DNA from: Saccoglossus kowalevskii
Lineage: Eukaryota; Hemichordata; Enteropneusta; Harrimaniidae
DNA length: 21,498 nucleotides
Assembly: GCF_000003605.2 (NCBI RefSeq)
Contig: NW_003121911.1
Location: forward strand, 175,705-197,202
Direction: 5' to 3'
Shown here: one piece after another, positions 1 to 10,705 of the stretch
How positions within the stretch are numbered: the first letter of the stretch is position 1
How the letters are laid out: every line of letters begins with the position of its first letter
Program-made: the position numbers and the translations under genes
Notes under the pieces: generated by a model
Seen by the model: the letters and a program-made list of their open reading frames with translations, nothing else
What the model was told of the DNA's origin: nothing
The model's database searches: none

Positions 1-1380
1 CGTGCGTTGAAACTCATGTCGGAAATAGCATACCGAAATAAATAGATATGAATATAATAGTAAATCTTCCAAATGAACATTGAATTCATTGGCGTTTTTT
101 TTTTTGCGCTTAAACTGAGCTAAGCATTCACGCACACTTCTTTATCCCATGCTGGACCGGGTCTTAAAAACGGGCCAGATTTAATCCGTACTTAGGGTTC
201 TGTCATGAATTTGTTTTTGTGTATCTGTTGACCGACTTAATTAGCTGATTATTAGCTGAATTGCTGTGTTATGTCTGTCATCGTTTAGGCCTATTTGAAG
301 TTTTGGACGGAACTTGGCTCAGTGATTTGAAACTAATTACCAGATAACCGCCGCTATTCAGACTATTCATTCTGACAGTTTATATTCATAGTTATTAATG
401 TAGTGAACGATTAATCAAAATATATGACGTATTCAGTACTTAGTGTGATTGGCTTTATGATTGAAGGTTACGCCCTAGAGTCTTTTTACTGCATTGTAAT
501 TGGTTAGAGTTTTGAATATGAATAAAGAGAGTTTTGAGTTGGTCTTGGGGAACACAGCACGATAGACACAGTCGAGAGTCCAGTCCTGGAGAGACTTGGG
601 GCGAGTGTTGACACAGTCTAAGAGAGTCTTGGGTCAGCCTTGCTATAGTCTTGGGGATTTTTTCCCAAGGGCGCTGTGTCTTATAGAGTGCTCCACAGAT
701 CGACTAAGACGAGAGCTGAAACGTATTTCGTTGTGTGTGTCTTATTTGACGGTAAAGCTTAAGTGACTTCCCCGATCCGTACCTCAAAGGGACGAGATAT
801 AGAGATGAGACGAGATTCCCCCCTTGGCAAGTGTGGAGAACCCGAGAGTACAAGATTTACCCCCTGATAGTTCACGCACGTTTTATTAGCACGGACTAAG
901 TTTTTAAAAATACAATGTCAAGGAATAAAGTTAACATTAATTACATATTATAGGGCAAACTCATTTTATTGGGTTTATCAAACTGGCTATAATTTAATTG
1001 TGGTTTAGAAATACCTATAATAATACAAAGGGAAGATTTCTGGAACATGAATATTTACTTCTATCGACATTAAATCGACTGGGTGCATATCCACCGAATC
1101 AATGCCAAAACACATTTTACAATTGTATCATCTCTGTGACAACGCTCTATGAATAAGCTATTTCTCTTTACTGCGGATTTACATAATGAACACAAATCAT
1201 GTCACGTCCGGGCAGCAAAGGGCTTATCCTACTATATGATGACATTGCACATGAGCGACACGTGGTAAATGCCAATTACCGAATGCGGACTGACCAACCC
1301 ATTCCTGCTCCAAGTTAAATGTCATAAATAGAGTTCAATGAGACTGTGATTCCAAAACTACGTATAATGAGGTGGCATAG
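1..1380. other. Non-coding stretch; possible decayed repeat at 540-870
   Basis: No open frame in this stretch resembles a protein I know. Visible structure includes an 11-base T run near 93-105 and an imperfect hairpin at 152-178 (arms CTGGACCG and CGGGCCAG, 7 of 8 paired). A visibly GC-richer patch runs from about 540 to 870. An AATAAA at about 519-524 lies just upstream of that patch, and two ATTGG words (CCAAT-like) lie upstream of it. This U3-R-like order is faintly reminiscent of a long terminal repeat, but I could find no clear TG...CA ends, target-site duplication or primer-binding site, so the LTR reading is only a guess. Confidence 0.3.
544..669. repeat. Degenerate short repeat built on CTTGGG
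   Basis: CTTGGG(G) occurs on the + strand at 544, 595, 628 and 650 and in inverted form (CCCAAG) at 664-669. GACACAGTC occurs at 565 and 610, each followed within a few bases by GAGAGTC. This looks like an imperfect tandem duplication with units shrinking from 51 to 33 to 22 bases. The last direct copy and the inverted copy form a small hairpin around a T run. It may be part of a decayed transposon or a degenerate minisatellite; no function can be assigned. Confidence 0.45.
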
Positions 1381-1850
1381 TTTAGCAGACATACCAGACC
1401 TCACTCATTTTAATTATATTCCCAATATATATAATATATTTTAATTATAAATTGTCAACCACCTAAAAGGTTATCACAAGATGACGTAACAAATCCCTAT
1501 GGTAACATTTTACTCGATTTCTGCAAACATACTGGTTTGAGAATTGTTAATGGAAGGATGTTCAAAGATGCTAGAATCGGTCATTTTACATTTAGTAGGG
1601 GTGGATCTGGAAGTGTTATAGATTATCTTATCACAGATTAAAATCATTTCCCTGTTACCTGAGTATAGCAAACACAATCTGCTTCATATTGAATCTGATC
1701 ATCAACCATTCACATTTGAGCAGGATAGTGAGTCCTCGGCACATATTGCTCAATATATGTGAAATGTTGATTTCGTTGATTTGGGTGCTGACGTTGTAAC
1801 AATACTGATGTCATGGTGCATGATTATAATGTAACTGAAGTATCTGATTT
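1380..1850 (+). mobile_element. LINE fragment A: broken endonuclease (EEP) domain
   Basis: Reading + from 1456, an open stretch of about 60 codons contains residues typical of the apurinic-type endonuclease of non-LTR retrotransposons: TGLRIVNGR near 1525-1551, then a GSVIDYLITD block ending at a stop codon at 1639-1641. In another frame the similarity resumes and reaches SDHQP at 1694-1708, which matches the conserved SDH catalytic motif of the EEP (endonuclease/exonuclease/phosphatase) superfamily. Upstream, at about 1385-1430, a third frame may carry a little more of the domain. An intact enzyme would nick target DNA to prime reverse transcription. This copy is dead: it has a stop and at least one frameshift, and no start or promoter is visible. 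The order of motifs makes the LINE endonuclease call firm; the exact clade is not determined. Confidence 0.75.
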
Positions 1851-2435
1851 ATTGCTAAATATGATCGCTTTCTCGACAGAATAAATTAAGTGCAAGTCAG
1901 GCGGTTATAAGACTAACTGTCAATCTCCCAGGCAGAGTTCTATTCCACGAATATATCTCTGCGACCACGCGATCTTATGCTTGTCGTTGATTGGTCGATG
2001 CGTCACAGTGGTACTACTTTCCAAGACGCTTAACAAAACATTGCCATGCAAGTGTTCGATTTTCGAACCCGGCGAATGTGTACGCGTTGTTTGCATACAC
2101 TGGCTGTTTTCAAAGTTAGAAGCATATTTTTTTTCTTTCTGTAGCACAAACGGTGCGACAGTATGACTATTTAGTCGTCAATACCCTAAGTGCAATCGAT
2201 TCTTTATATTTCTTTGTCTGGCAATCGAACCGAGTAACATCTTAGTAACGGTTATTACGCAATGGAATTATTTTCTTTTGTAAATTATAACTATTTCACC
2301 GTTTTCAGTGCGTTCACACACAAATCATTATCAGTTATCAATGAAATATTTTAAAACTTGTTTATCAGTAGGAATAAATCAACACAAGATCCCCATAATA
2401 CAAAAAATACGCAAATAATTGGCATAGTAAAAGTC
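1851..2435. other. No gene seen
   Basis: About 585 bases lie between the endonuclease remnant and the next LINE-like stretch. Short open frames exist on both strands near 1920-2170, but their translations match nothing I recognise and they lie in the same place on opposite strands, as chance frames do. This stretch could be decayed LINE sequence past the endonuclease domain or an unrelated insertion. A GGTTCGAAAA-like word on the minus strand near 2057-2070 has no matching tRNA arms. Confidence 0.4.
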
Positions 2436-2454
2436 TTGTGGTGTTACACCACAA
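2436..2454. repeat. 9-bp inverted repeat around one base
   Basis: TTGTGGTGT and ACACCACAA pair perfectly around a single T. The outer parts are TGTGGT and ACCACA, the core word bound by RUNX-type factors, in inverted orientation. A regulatory role is inference only; the site lies in a transposon-rich stretch. Confidence 0.5.
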
Positions 2455-2720
2455 AATGGCGGTGTGTGGTGGCAAGGAGTTCTGGGAAGGAAAATGGCTA
2501 ACTGTATCTCATGGTTCGGCAATGAGTGTAGATCCATGCAGAAAATTGTACAGTCTCTCGGGCTATGTTGGATAACCCGTGTTAATCTAAAAGAATTCAC
2601 TCAGATACAAATGTTGGTGCCAACAATTAAGACCAGGGGGACTTCTTTAAGCAGGTGAAGGATTGTGTGGATAATTTGAGACGTGAAAAAGACGATGATG
2701 TCAATAATAATGACAGTGAC
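2440..2720 (+). mobile_element. Possible LINE A linker region after the endonuclease
   Basis: A + frame carries WFGNECRSMQKIVQ at 2512-2553, similar to the WF(D/N)xEC block that many LINEs have between endonuclease and reverse transcriptase. About 90 bases later, in another frame, a stretch starting DFFKQVKDCVDN at 2640 could correspond to the FW-K-type segment that follows. It has the same orientation as the endonuclease fragment and lies in the expected downstream direction, so it may be the same element. Each match is short and frame-shifted, so this is tentative. No RT core on the + strand follows; the sequence is interrupted near 2720 by the tail of the opposite-strand LINE. Confidence 0.35.
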
Positions 2721-2721
2721 A

Positions 2722-3900
2722 TATTATTTATTATTATTTGAAACTTATGTAGCGCAATAATTCCAGAAAGTCTCATCAGAGGCGCCTCACAAAGATGAGA
2801 ATTAAAAATAAATAAATATAGGCTTCTTGAAACAGATGGGTTTTCAGTTTTTTCCTAAATACCGATAGCAAATCACACTTTTCCAGTCAAATGTCAAACT
2901 GTATTGATGCAAGATTCTGAAAAGCACGTTTTCCATAAAATGATTTTACAAAATGTTCTTCAAGTGGAAGTTGTGTTTTGGAACGGAGATTACGAATAGG
3001 GTTGTACAGCTTTAGAAGGACTGATAAGAAGGTTTGTGCTTCACCATGAAGTGCCTTATACGTGATTAGAAGAAGTTCGAAATCAATACGCTCGGGTATG
3101 GGTAGCAAGTGAAGATTGTGTGGAATAGGTGGTAATGTTTTAAAACTTTCTAGTATTAATGATGAGACTGGCAGATGTGTTCGGAACACGCTGGTGCTTG
3201 TTTATGTTTATAAGCGAGATCCCATAAGGTAGACTGTTACAGTAGTCAAGTTTTGATATTATAAAGGCATGGAAGATAAGAATGACCATGTCATTAGTGA
3301 GACATTGACGGATTGTGTAGATGTTTCTATTATAAAAATATGATGATTTGCATGCGAGCACATTTGACTATCGAAAGTCGAAACTGTTGATGATGGTAAA
3401 ATGTTAGTGTCACCAATTTTCATGCATGGCTGGACAATTTTATTAAGGTCATGTCGTGGTCCAAAGAATGACAACTCCGTCTTATTAGGGTTTAACGTTT
3501 AACATATTGTGGGTCATTCACTTGCGAATGAGGTATACACAACTTCCCATACGCGAAATGTTACTAGCTATGTCTGTACTATAAAAAATACAGTTGCGTG
3601 TCATCAGCATATATGTTTTCTCTGATGATGTTACACAGTGGTGATGTATACATACTGCTTAACAACCACGCAAGATCAGTCTCTGATATCCCCTTACAGT
3701 TTTCCAGGCGAGTATTGTATGGTCTACGGTGTCAAATGCCCAGACAAGTCTAATAAAACTAATATGGCGATTTTGCGATTGTTCAAGGTATGATGAATGT
3801 TATTTTGTACTTGGAGAAGAACACTAGTCTTTCAGAACACTTTCAACACTTTTTGGTACGCAGATTGCGTACATGCATCTAGACCATTGGCTTGCAAATG
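2722..3900 (-). mobile_element. LINE fragment B: CR1/L2-type reverse transcriptase, broken
   Basis: Read on the minus strand from about 3900 down, the pieces of a CR1/L2-type reverse transcriptase appear in order: QSAY-like start near 3880, ILVLLDLS (about 3765-3742), AFDTVDHTIL (3739-3710), GISETDLAW (about 3690-3665), YTSPL, then the catalytic YADDTQLYF box at 3611-3585, PNKTELSFFG (about 3495), CKSSYF...RNIYTIR (about 3350-3310), HAF..SKLDYCNSL, RIDFELLLITYKALHG (about 3090-3045), NLRSKTQLPL, and KKLKTHLFQEA near 2850-2822. A short 3' UTR with a GCGCTACATAAG word and an AATAATA-rich microsatellite tail ends near 2722. The frame changes about six times, and roughly 40-50 residues expected between DLAW and YTSPL are missing, so the copy is inactive. 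No 5' end (ORF1 or endonuclease) is present, which fits the 5' truncation usual for LINEs. Confidence 0.88.
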
Positions 3901-4360
3901 CATATACTTCATCACAAGATTATTCTAACCGAACTTGAAAATATTTAAATTCGACTTAAGGCCAACAAAGATTCGGGCATTAATTGCATTTCACTAGCAA
4001 TAATGTAAAACTTAGTTGTCCGTTAGTTGTCAAAAACATCATTCTTCTACTCTTCAACAGAATAAAAGTACCTTTATACAAAAATGGATTATCTGATCTG
4101 ATGTTAATAATTATAGAAGGATTACGCTTTTATTATTTATCGCGATTAAATACATGAATTGAAATAGAAAATCCACTGTTGGAAGAGCAAGCGTGTTTCA
4201 GATAATATATTGATAATTATTCATTTTTTCACAATCACTTATTTCTAGAAACCGAAGACTTAGTAGTAGTACCGTGTTTATGTCGATTTGCAAAAAGGCT
4301 TTAATGGCCTAAACTGGCCTAAGTTGGTGTTAATGGGGAAGTCATTCAGTTAATTTATTC

Positions 4361-4380
4361 CAATGTCAATGTCAATGTCA
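4361..4380 (+). repeat. (CAATGT)3 microsatellite
   Basis: Three perfect copies of CAATGT plus two further bases. A short simple repeat with no evident function. Confidence 0.85.
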
Positions 4381-4522
4381 CCATCTAGTATTACAGACCT
4401 TTTGTAGTTTAAATACAACAGGGGAGTGTGTTAACTGCTTAGTTCTTTTTTAGTATTTATTAACGATTTTGGCGGATCAGTGAAGCATGGTATGGCTGGC
4501 CACTATTTCATCCCCAATTTGG

Positions 4523-4538
4523 CCTAGCCCTAGCCCTA
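4523..4538 (+). repeat. CCTAGC short tandem repeat
   Basis: About two and a half copies of the hexamer CCTAGC. It superficially resembles telomeric CCCTAA but differs in the sixth position and is too short to be an interstitial telomere. Confidence 0.75.
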
Positions 4539-6747
4539 TTCTAACTTCTACGAATATTTCCAAAACCAAAGTTAAAGTTTTTTTCGCAAAGGTAGTGGAT
4601 TGAATAATATTAAAATTAGCATTTTCAAGGCAACAAACTAGAAGTTGTACCTTGATTTTGACGATTTGGTGATGTTGATGTAAACATATTCTGGTCAATC
4701 CTTGATTCTAAAATTCGCCCAGTTTAAATATTTTGAATTTTATTTTTGTTGAAATTGCTGGGATTGAAACGTAAAACAGTTATTTACAGCAGGTGTGGAC
4801 GAGGTGTGGATAAACCAGGGAGTGGGCGACATTGATCGTTTTATGCAATTGTTTGAACAAAAGTATCGCGATATTGACATTCAAAAATGGAATCAGAATC
4901 TCCAAAATTGTCTACCTTCTGTAAATTCATTTGGTCAGAAAGGTATTTAAATATAATAGACGATGTTCGTTGTAGAACAAACTTATGTATACGTAGACCT
5001 CGAATTTCTTCCCACAATTTACGTATCAAAGCGAACAGACATCTCCCCCATCAATAGATCCGAGAGAATACGAAATTCAAATCGAGGATGAATTCCATTT
5101 TTGTATGGCTTGCTCTTTTATTAGACAATCGTATATTCTGAACGTATTCATCGCATTTTCCAACATTTGGCAATTGTATAACATTAATGAATACAACATA
5201 TGTAACCATATTAAAAAAAAAAAACTTTCTCGCATTATTTATCCTGACATGATTAAACGTTCTGCTACAACCTAGAAAATGTAATTGTATTTCATATACA
5301 ACGGTTTAGTAATACATATTTGCACTATTGTATTATTTTATTTGCATTCACGATCATTTGTACGTACGTGTAGGCCGGATACATTCGTACCTCGAATATA
5401 TATCTATATATATGTTATAGTTTTGTACATACGGATGTAAATGTGAAAGGGCATTCCTGTTGCAATTGGATTCTACAAAATGACCGTGTACTTGGGCGTT
5501 ATATATGAAATGCCATTTATTTTTAAACGCTTTGCAATAGTGGTAACAATGTTTGAAACGTCAAATTGTGCTAAGTACCTGGATGACGATGTTTCTAATC
5601 TCTCCTTTTTACTCTTACTCAGTGTCTTGAAGCGTTTTAGAGCGATTAAGCTTTCGGATTAACAGTCACCGTAAACGTGAGAGTAGACCATTAGTCTTTT
5701 AACACACGAGATCAGGCAGATGCTGTCTTTGTTTCTTTAGTGAGCAGGTGTACGAATTTTAAGATTCGTCTATATTAATAATTGTACTGCCCTTTACAAA
5801 TATCTGAACTGCCAGCTTTTAAATCAATGTATATTCTGGAATAGTGGCATCCATTCAATCGACAGCCTGTAAGTTGATTTAACTTTCAAACAAGCTGCAA
5901 GGACTTGAAGTATATACAAAGAACCTTTATCAACCGTAACATCACAAAAATAAATTGGTTAAATATATCTTTTATGAGCAATCCCAATGGAAATCTAAGA
6001 GGAAATTCTATTCTAAAAAAAGAGAATCAATTATTATTTGAAGATTCGAATTTCCGTTATCTCTATTTGTATCAATGAATCCCTTACCTGTGGCCAGTAT
6101 AGATATTATCTACCTGTAACCAGACATAACGAATATTTATATTGTATGTGTTTAAGTACATTGATTTAATTTATTATTGTTCACATCGTGTACTAATATA
6201 TACTACCCTGAAAACGTAACAAATAAACAGGACTTCAATAATAACATTATAATTAATAATCAACATTATATTCTATATATATCAAATGTATTATTACAAC
6301 TGTCCAGTCCAACAAAGAAACTAATTAGTATAATTGTATTACTACAACGTTGCGCGTGACCACATTTGAATGTCTCCATAACAGTTCATTATGCATATAT
6401 TTAACAGCGATTTCGATGTTAAACGTCGCACTACGTGATAACAGAGCAAAGGAGAAAGAATGCTGCTATATGTTAAACTTGTCATCTGAAAATATGATGG
6501 CGCTCTACTTAAACGCCGACAGCAAATCACAATGAACTTGCTTGCGTCGAATATCGTGATAAGTGTATACACAGAAAACAAACGGAAAACAAAGGCTAGC
6601 TATAGAGGTCGTAAAATACACTATGAGTATGAAAACAAATATTCTGAAAGGATATTCATGTAGATACATCCATCTTAATTGTACCGAGTCCTTACCACCT
6701 CTATGGGGTTGGTGCAATTAGGGTTAAGTTGATCTTCGTTCTCATGG

Positions 6748-6764
6748 ATTCATTCATTCATTCA
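6748..6764 (+). repeat. (ATTC)4 microsatellite
   Basis: Four perfect ATTC units plus one further base in non-coding sequence. Confidence 0.85.
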
Positions 6765-8302
6765 AAATACAAAACACACATCATTTCTGTGATAGGTAAA
6801 TATATTAACTGAGTTGTACGGTTACTTTTGAATGCCAGATCACATGTCAAAACACCTACCTTTCTTTATTTTTCTGTTGCCAAATGGTATGATGCACTAT
6901 TTTTGCTTCCATATTTCAATACAGATGTGACTACCAAATGGCGACCAGGATTTCACAAAAAGATATCACATCGCACCACCTGGATTTAATCTCCTGTTTA
7001 TAACTCTAATTCACAGAATCATCATTCAACAAATATGAAATCACATACGTCATGTTGCGAAAGAATGGGATTTTATGAATAGAATTTAACTAGAGCAAAA
7101 CACACTGATTAAAAAAATCATTACCATCACATTTCGGAAAGCACTGTAAATTAAATTATTAGTTATTGTAATTTGTTTTTATTGTTAATTTTTTTTTGTA
7201 ATTTATATACATTTACCCTTACACTCGAATAGGTGTTCCCATGCCCTCACCCAGATTGTATTGTAAGACACAATTACGTAGATGTACAATTCAAGTAATT
7301 ATTTGACAGATTGTTGATATTAAATTGAATTCTCGTATTGTTGGGTAATTATCAGGAATTTAATGTCAAACTTGAAGCTAAAAATTCATTATGCTGTAGT
7401 TAAATGTCTAAATTGAATAGCAAATAATTTGCTTTAATGCCTAATCAAAACCTAAACGATTATTCTTCATCCATTCTCGAAGCTTATATTTGGTTTTGTT
7501 TTATCTCCATACAAATAGTATAATGGAAAATGCGAGAATCATGAATTCTGGTCTGTAGCATGTTTGGGTCCTGCGATTCGTGACAAATGCTCTACGAATA
7601 TATAAATTAAATTTATGTCATGCGATAAATTCTTGAAGCAGATTTATTACGTATCACTCACTCAATTGAATTCTCTTTAACATAAGTCAAATAATAATAC
7701 CTTATTGCATAGGAATTCCGTTGAGTTGTACATAAGCATTATGTTAGGACTATAGAGATGATTATAGCTTGTGCACTTCGCAAATCGCGTATCGACAATT
7801 TAATGTGAGTGTACTAGTTATATTGTGCAGCGTGGACTTGAGGTCGTATATGAATAGAATGATAGTGAGTGACACGTTCAACAACCAACTTAATTCAGTA
7901 CAACGGACACGGAAAATAACAGCAAATTGTCGGAATCTAATTTGAAAAATGACAGGACTATTTGAAAGCACCAATGTATGCCATTAATAAAGAAAGCTGC
8001 GCATTTGGAGAACAACTACGTTACAAATATGTGTCTTAAAACAAAGATTGTTTTTTTTTAAATAAGGCTACGTTAGTATTTTAATATAATGTACATGTAA
8101 AATATTTTACCTTCAAGTTGGCTATAGTCATGACGAACGCATCCTACCAGAAATATCATTGTTATTTTGATTACTCTTATCTTTATCATCAAACAGTCAC
8201 AATAGTTATATGCGGTATCGCAATTTGTTATCACTTAGTGTTGTCAAGGTAAAATATTCATATAACAATTTATTGAGACCCACAAATGAGCAAAATTACG
8301 CT

Positions 8303-8314
8303 CGCGCATGCGCG
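8303..8314. promoter_or_regulatory. 12-bp palindrome with NRF1-like core
   Basis: CGCGCATGCGCG is a perfect 12-base palindrome. Its inner GCGCATGCGC matches the established consensus bound by NRF1-family factors (erect wing in flies). It stands out in AT-rich surroundings. No adjacent coding exon is visible, so a promoter role is unproven. Confidence 0.35.
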
Positions 8315-8467
8315 CTAGACATATAGACATACAATGTGTCAATTACTACTGAAAGAGTGTACCTTAAGTTGTATTACTCCAGCACAGAGGGAAAAAAGGG
8401 GTGATGACCAACATTTACGATAACTTCTCGCGCAATCACACTTAAATGTGGCAAATTACGTCAATTA

Positions 8468-8479
8468 CACGCATGCGTG
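8468..8479. repeat. 12-bp palindrome CACGCATGCGTG
   Basis: A perfect 12-base palindrome with the same GCATGC centre as the one 165 bases upstream. It is one base off the NRF1 core on each side. Function unknown. Confidence 0.5.
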
Positions 8480-10681
8480 AATGGACGATGCTTATCACAT
8501 ATCTTTCATATGGTAATTAGACGCGTACAGTAATCTGTTCATATATTGTTCATTTCTATCACCGATGTAGCTGTTGTCATGTCAATCAAGCTAATATATA
8601 CCTGTATGGGGATAAGAGTCGTCAATTTCATACCGCACAAATACAAACGTATATAGAACGGAACTGAGATAAGCATGACACGAGTACTCGAGCACTAGCC
8701 GTGAACTTGATACCCATTATACTCGGGGACAACACCGTATTCAGTTCGACGTTTAAAAATGGGCAAACAACCTGCTACGTCCGAGCCACGGGATATGATT
8801 GTGTATTCAACCTGCTTAATTGTCTCCATCTAGGGGCGTAATCAAACGTACATAATTTTCGAGCGGAATAATGAGAAATCCCAGTAGCTACATTATATCT
8901 ATTTAGCGGTACAAATTGAAAAAAGTGATAGAGTACTGGGTAGAATATACAAAAGTGTACGATAATGAATGGAAAGACGGATTCATGTGTCAGAACCGTG
9001 AATGGGTAAAATGCGAAAAATTCATCGGTTTAAATTGGATCTATTCTTCATGCGGCAACGGAATAAGATATCCGACGAAGTCATGAGTGAATCAATACAT
9101 AGGCGCGTTTAAAGACGCGCAGGAGAGTATATGATGTCTCTTTTCTAACTGACCCCAATCGTTCATCACAATGCTACCACTCAATGGAATGCATCGTGTT
9201 GTGTGTATATCGTATAAGTATGTGTGAGCATTCATGCTATAATTAGTTGTTGTTAGGCTAGCCAAAAATTGATTTTTCATCTGCAGCCGCATCGAGTGGA
9301 ACCCACTCTAAGGTTGCTATGCATTGCCACACGATGTAATTTTATTGTGCGATTATTTGTTGTGCTTTCTACTTCAAACGATGATTCGGCACTTGATGGT
9401 GAACAATCCCATGCTGTGCGGTGTTCAATCACGAAACGTGCACTACAGGAAAAAAAAACCTGAATATGGAAATTATATTTTTATCACGATAAATGTGATA
9501 TTTTGTTGCCGATGATTTATGTAGTTTCTAATTCATTTTGTAATACTGCGACGCTCGTAATATATTAATTCTACTCTATGCCTACTTTCGATTCTGCAAC
9601 TAAAAGAGTAAAAAGAGTAATTGCCGTTTCTTTATTTTAATCATTATCGAGAGGATTATATCTCATTTTTTACGCCGTTTAACTGTGTACATTACGTCGC
9701 ATTTGGAGAAATAATTTGTAAGCACACTACAACTTATTTTATATTTATCCACACAAGAGCTGTAAGTGATTGAATTAGAGTGGTTTATTTGCATCGGAAA
9801 TCTAATCAGCCGCGACAAAAGACGGCGCTATATAGGGGAAACCGACTTAAAATGCCGAATAGGAAAATGTCTTCGACTCCGTTGCCCTTTTTACAGAAGG
9901 TAATATCCTTCGAACCCTGTGAGGCAGGTCCAAATGTCGTATCGTATGATGATAGACAGCCACTACACGAATAATCATCGTGTGACTAAACGAAACCAAT
10001 ATCGTGGTTCGATAGTAAAAGTGTACATCATTTAGACACGTAGCCCGAAACAACGTTCGCCGATACATACACCACTTCAGTCCATACGGTCGAGCTACCT
10101 ATAGAAGACGGCCTTCGACAGCCTTTTAAATGAAATGACCTTGCACAAAAGCTACATGAAATATGATAAAAAGACAGCTGAATTGATATTATTATAGCTT
10201 ATGAGATTATAAATTATATGATATATGTAATTAGTAGTATTAAATATGAAAAGGAATGAATGACATTCTTGGGTGTAGGAAATGGAAATAAACGTTACAA
10301 TGACTTAGAAATTGACGAGGATCCAGCAGTACGCACATTTATACATTTATGCGTAAACCAATTTACCTTATAGCACAGAACACGTATTTTTAAACGTCAA
10401 AAAGTTCAAATATTCAGAAAAATTCGTCAATAATTTATTACTTCAATTGAAAAAAAACACACAGTTATTCCAGGCTAGAATATCACATTGTAGACATGGT
10501 GACAAAGGTCTGATTGAAAACGTTTTCATTCTAACTTTGCAACGAGATGTCAATCACGTACATGCGCGGGGCTTTAAATAATGGATATTGGATTACGCGA
10601 CCCACTTTCACAATAATTGCCCAATTTGAATCGATACTGAATCACCAGTACATTCTGAACATTGTAAATGAAAAAAACAAG

Positions 10682-10705
10682 TGATCACGCAATTGATCAC
10701 GCAAA
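10682..10705 (+). repeat. Tandem duplication of TGATCACGCAA
   Basis: TGATCACGCAAT is followed directly by TGATCACGCAAA, two copies differing only in the last base. Each begins with the palindrome TGATCA. Probably a small replication-slip duplication; a paired binding site is possible. Confidence 0.6.

Larger units (their letters stand above)
3901..8290. other. Gene-free stretch with scattered simple repeats
   Basis: I see no convincing coding exon or RNA gene in these 4.4 kb. Open frames are all under about 80 codons, overlap on opposite strands and match no known family. Simple-sequence items are listed separately (CAATGT repeat, CCTAGC repeat, ATTC repeat); there is also a run of 12 A at 5213-5224 and a TA-rich tract at about 5396-5415. 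Near 4299-4325 the word GGCCTAA(A/G) is repeated. The stretch is very AT-rich (for example 6120-6350 and 7130-7210). Confidence 0.5.

Noticed and set aside
1407-1449. Repeat of ATTTTAATTATA 31 bases apart as a target-site duplication
   Set aside because: Both copies are very AT-rich and enclose only TA-rich DNA, so slippage or chance is simpler.
2050-2300. Minus-strand B-box-like words suggesting a tRNA (near 2060 and 2225)
   Set aside because: The T-stem does not pair and no A-box or acceptor stem lies at the right distance.
4519-4540. Interstitial telomere repeat
   Set aside because: The unit is CCTAGC, not CCCTAA, and there are fewer than three copies.
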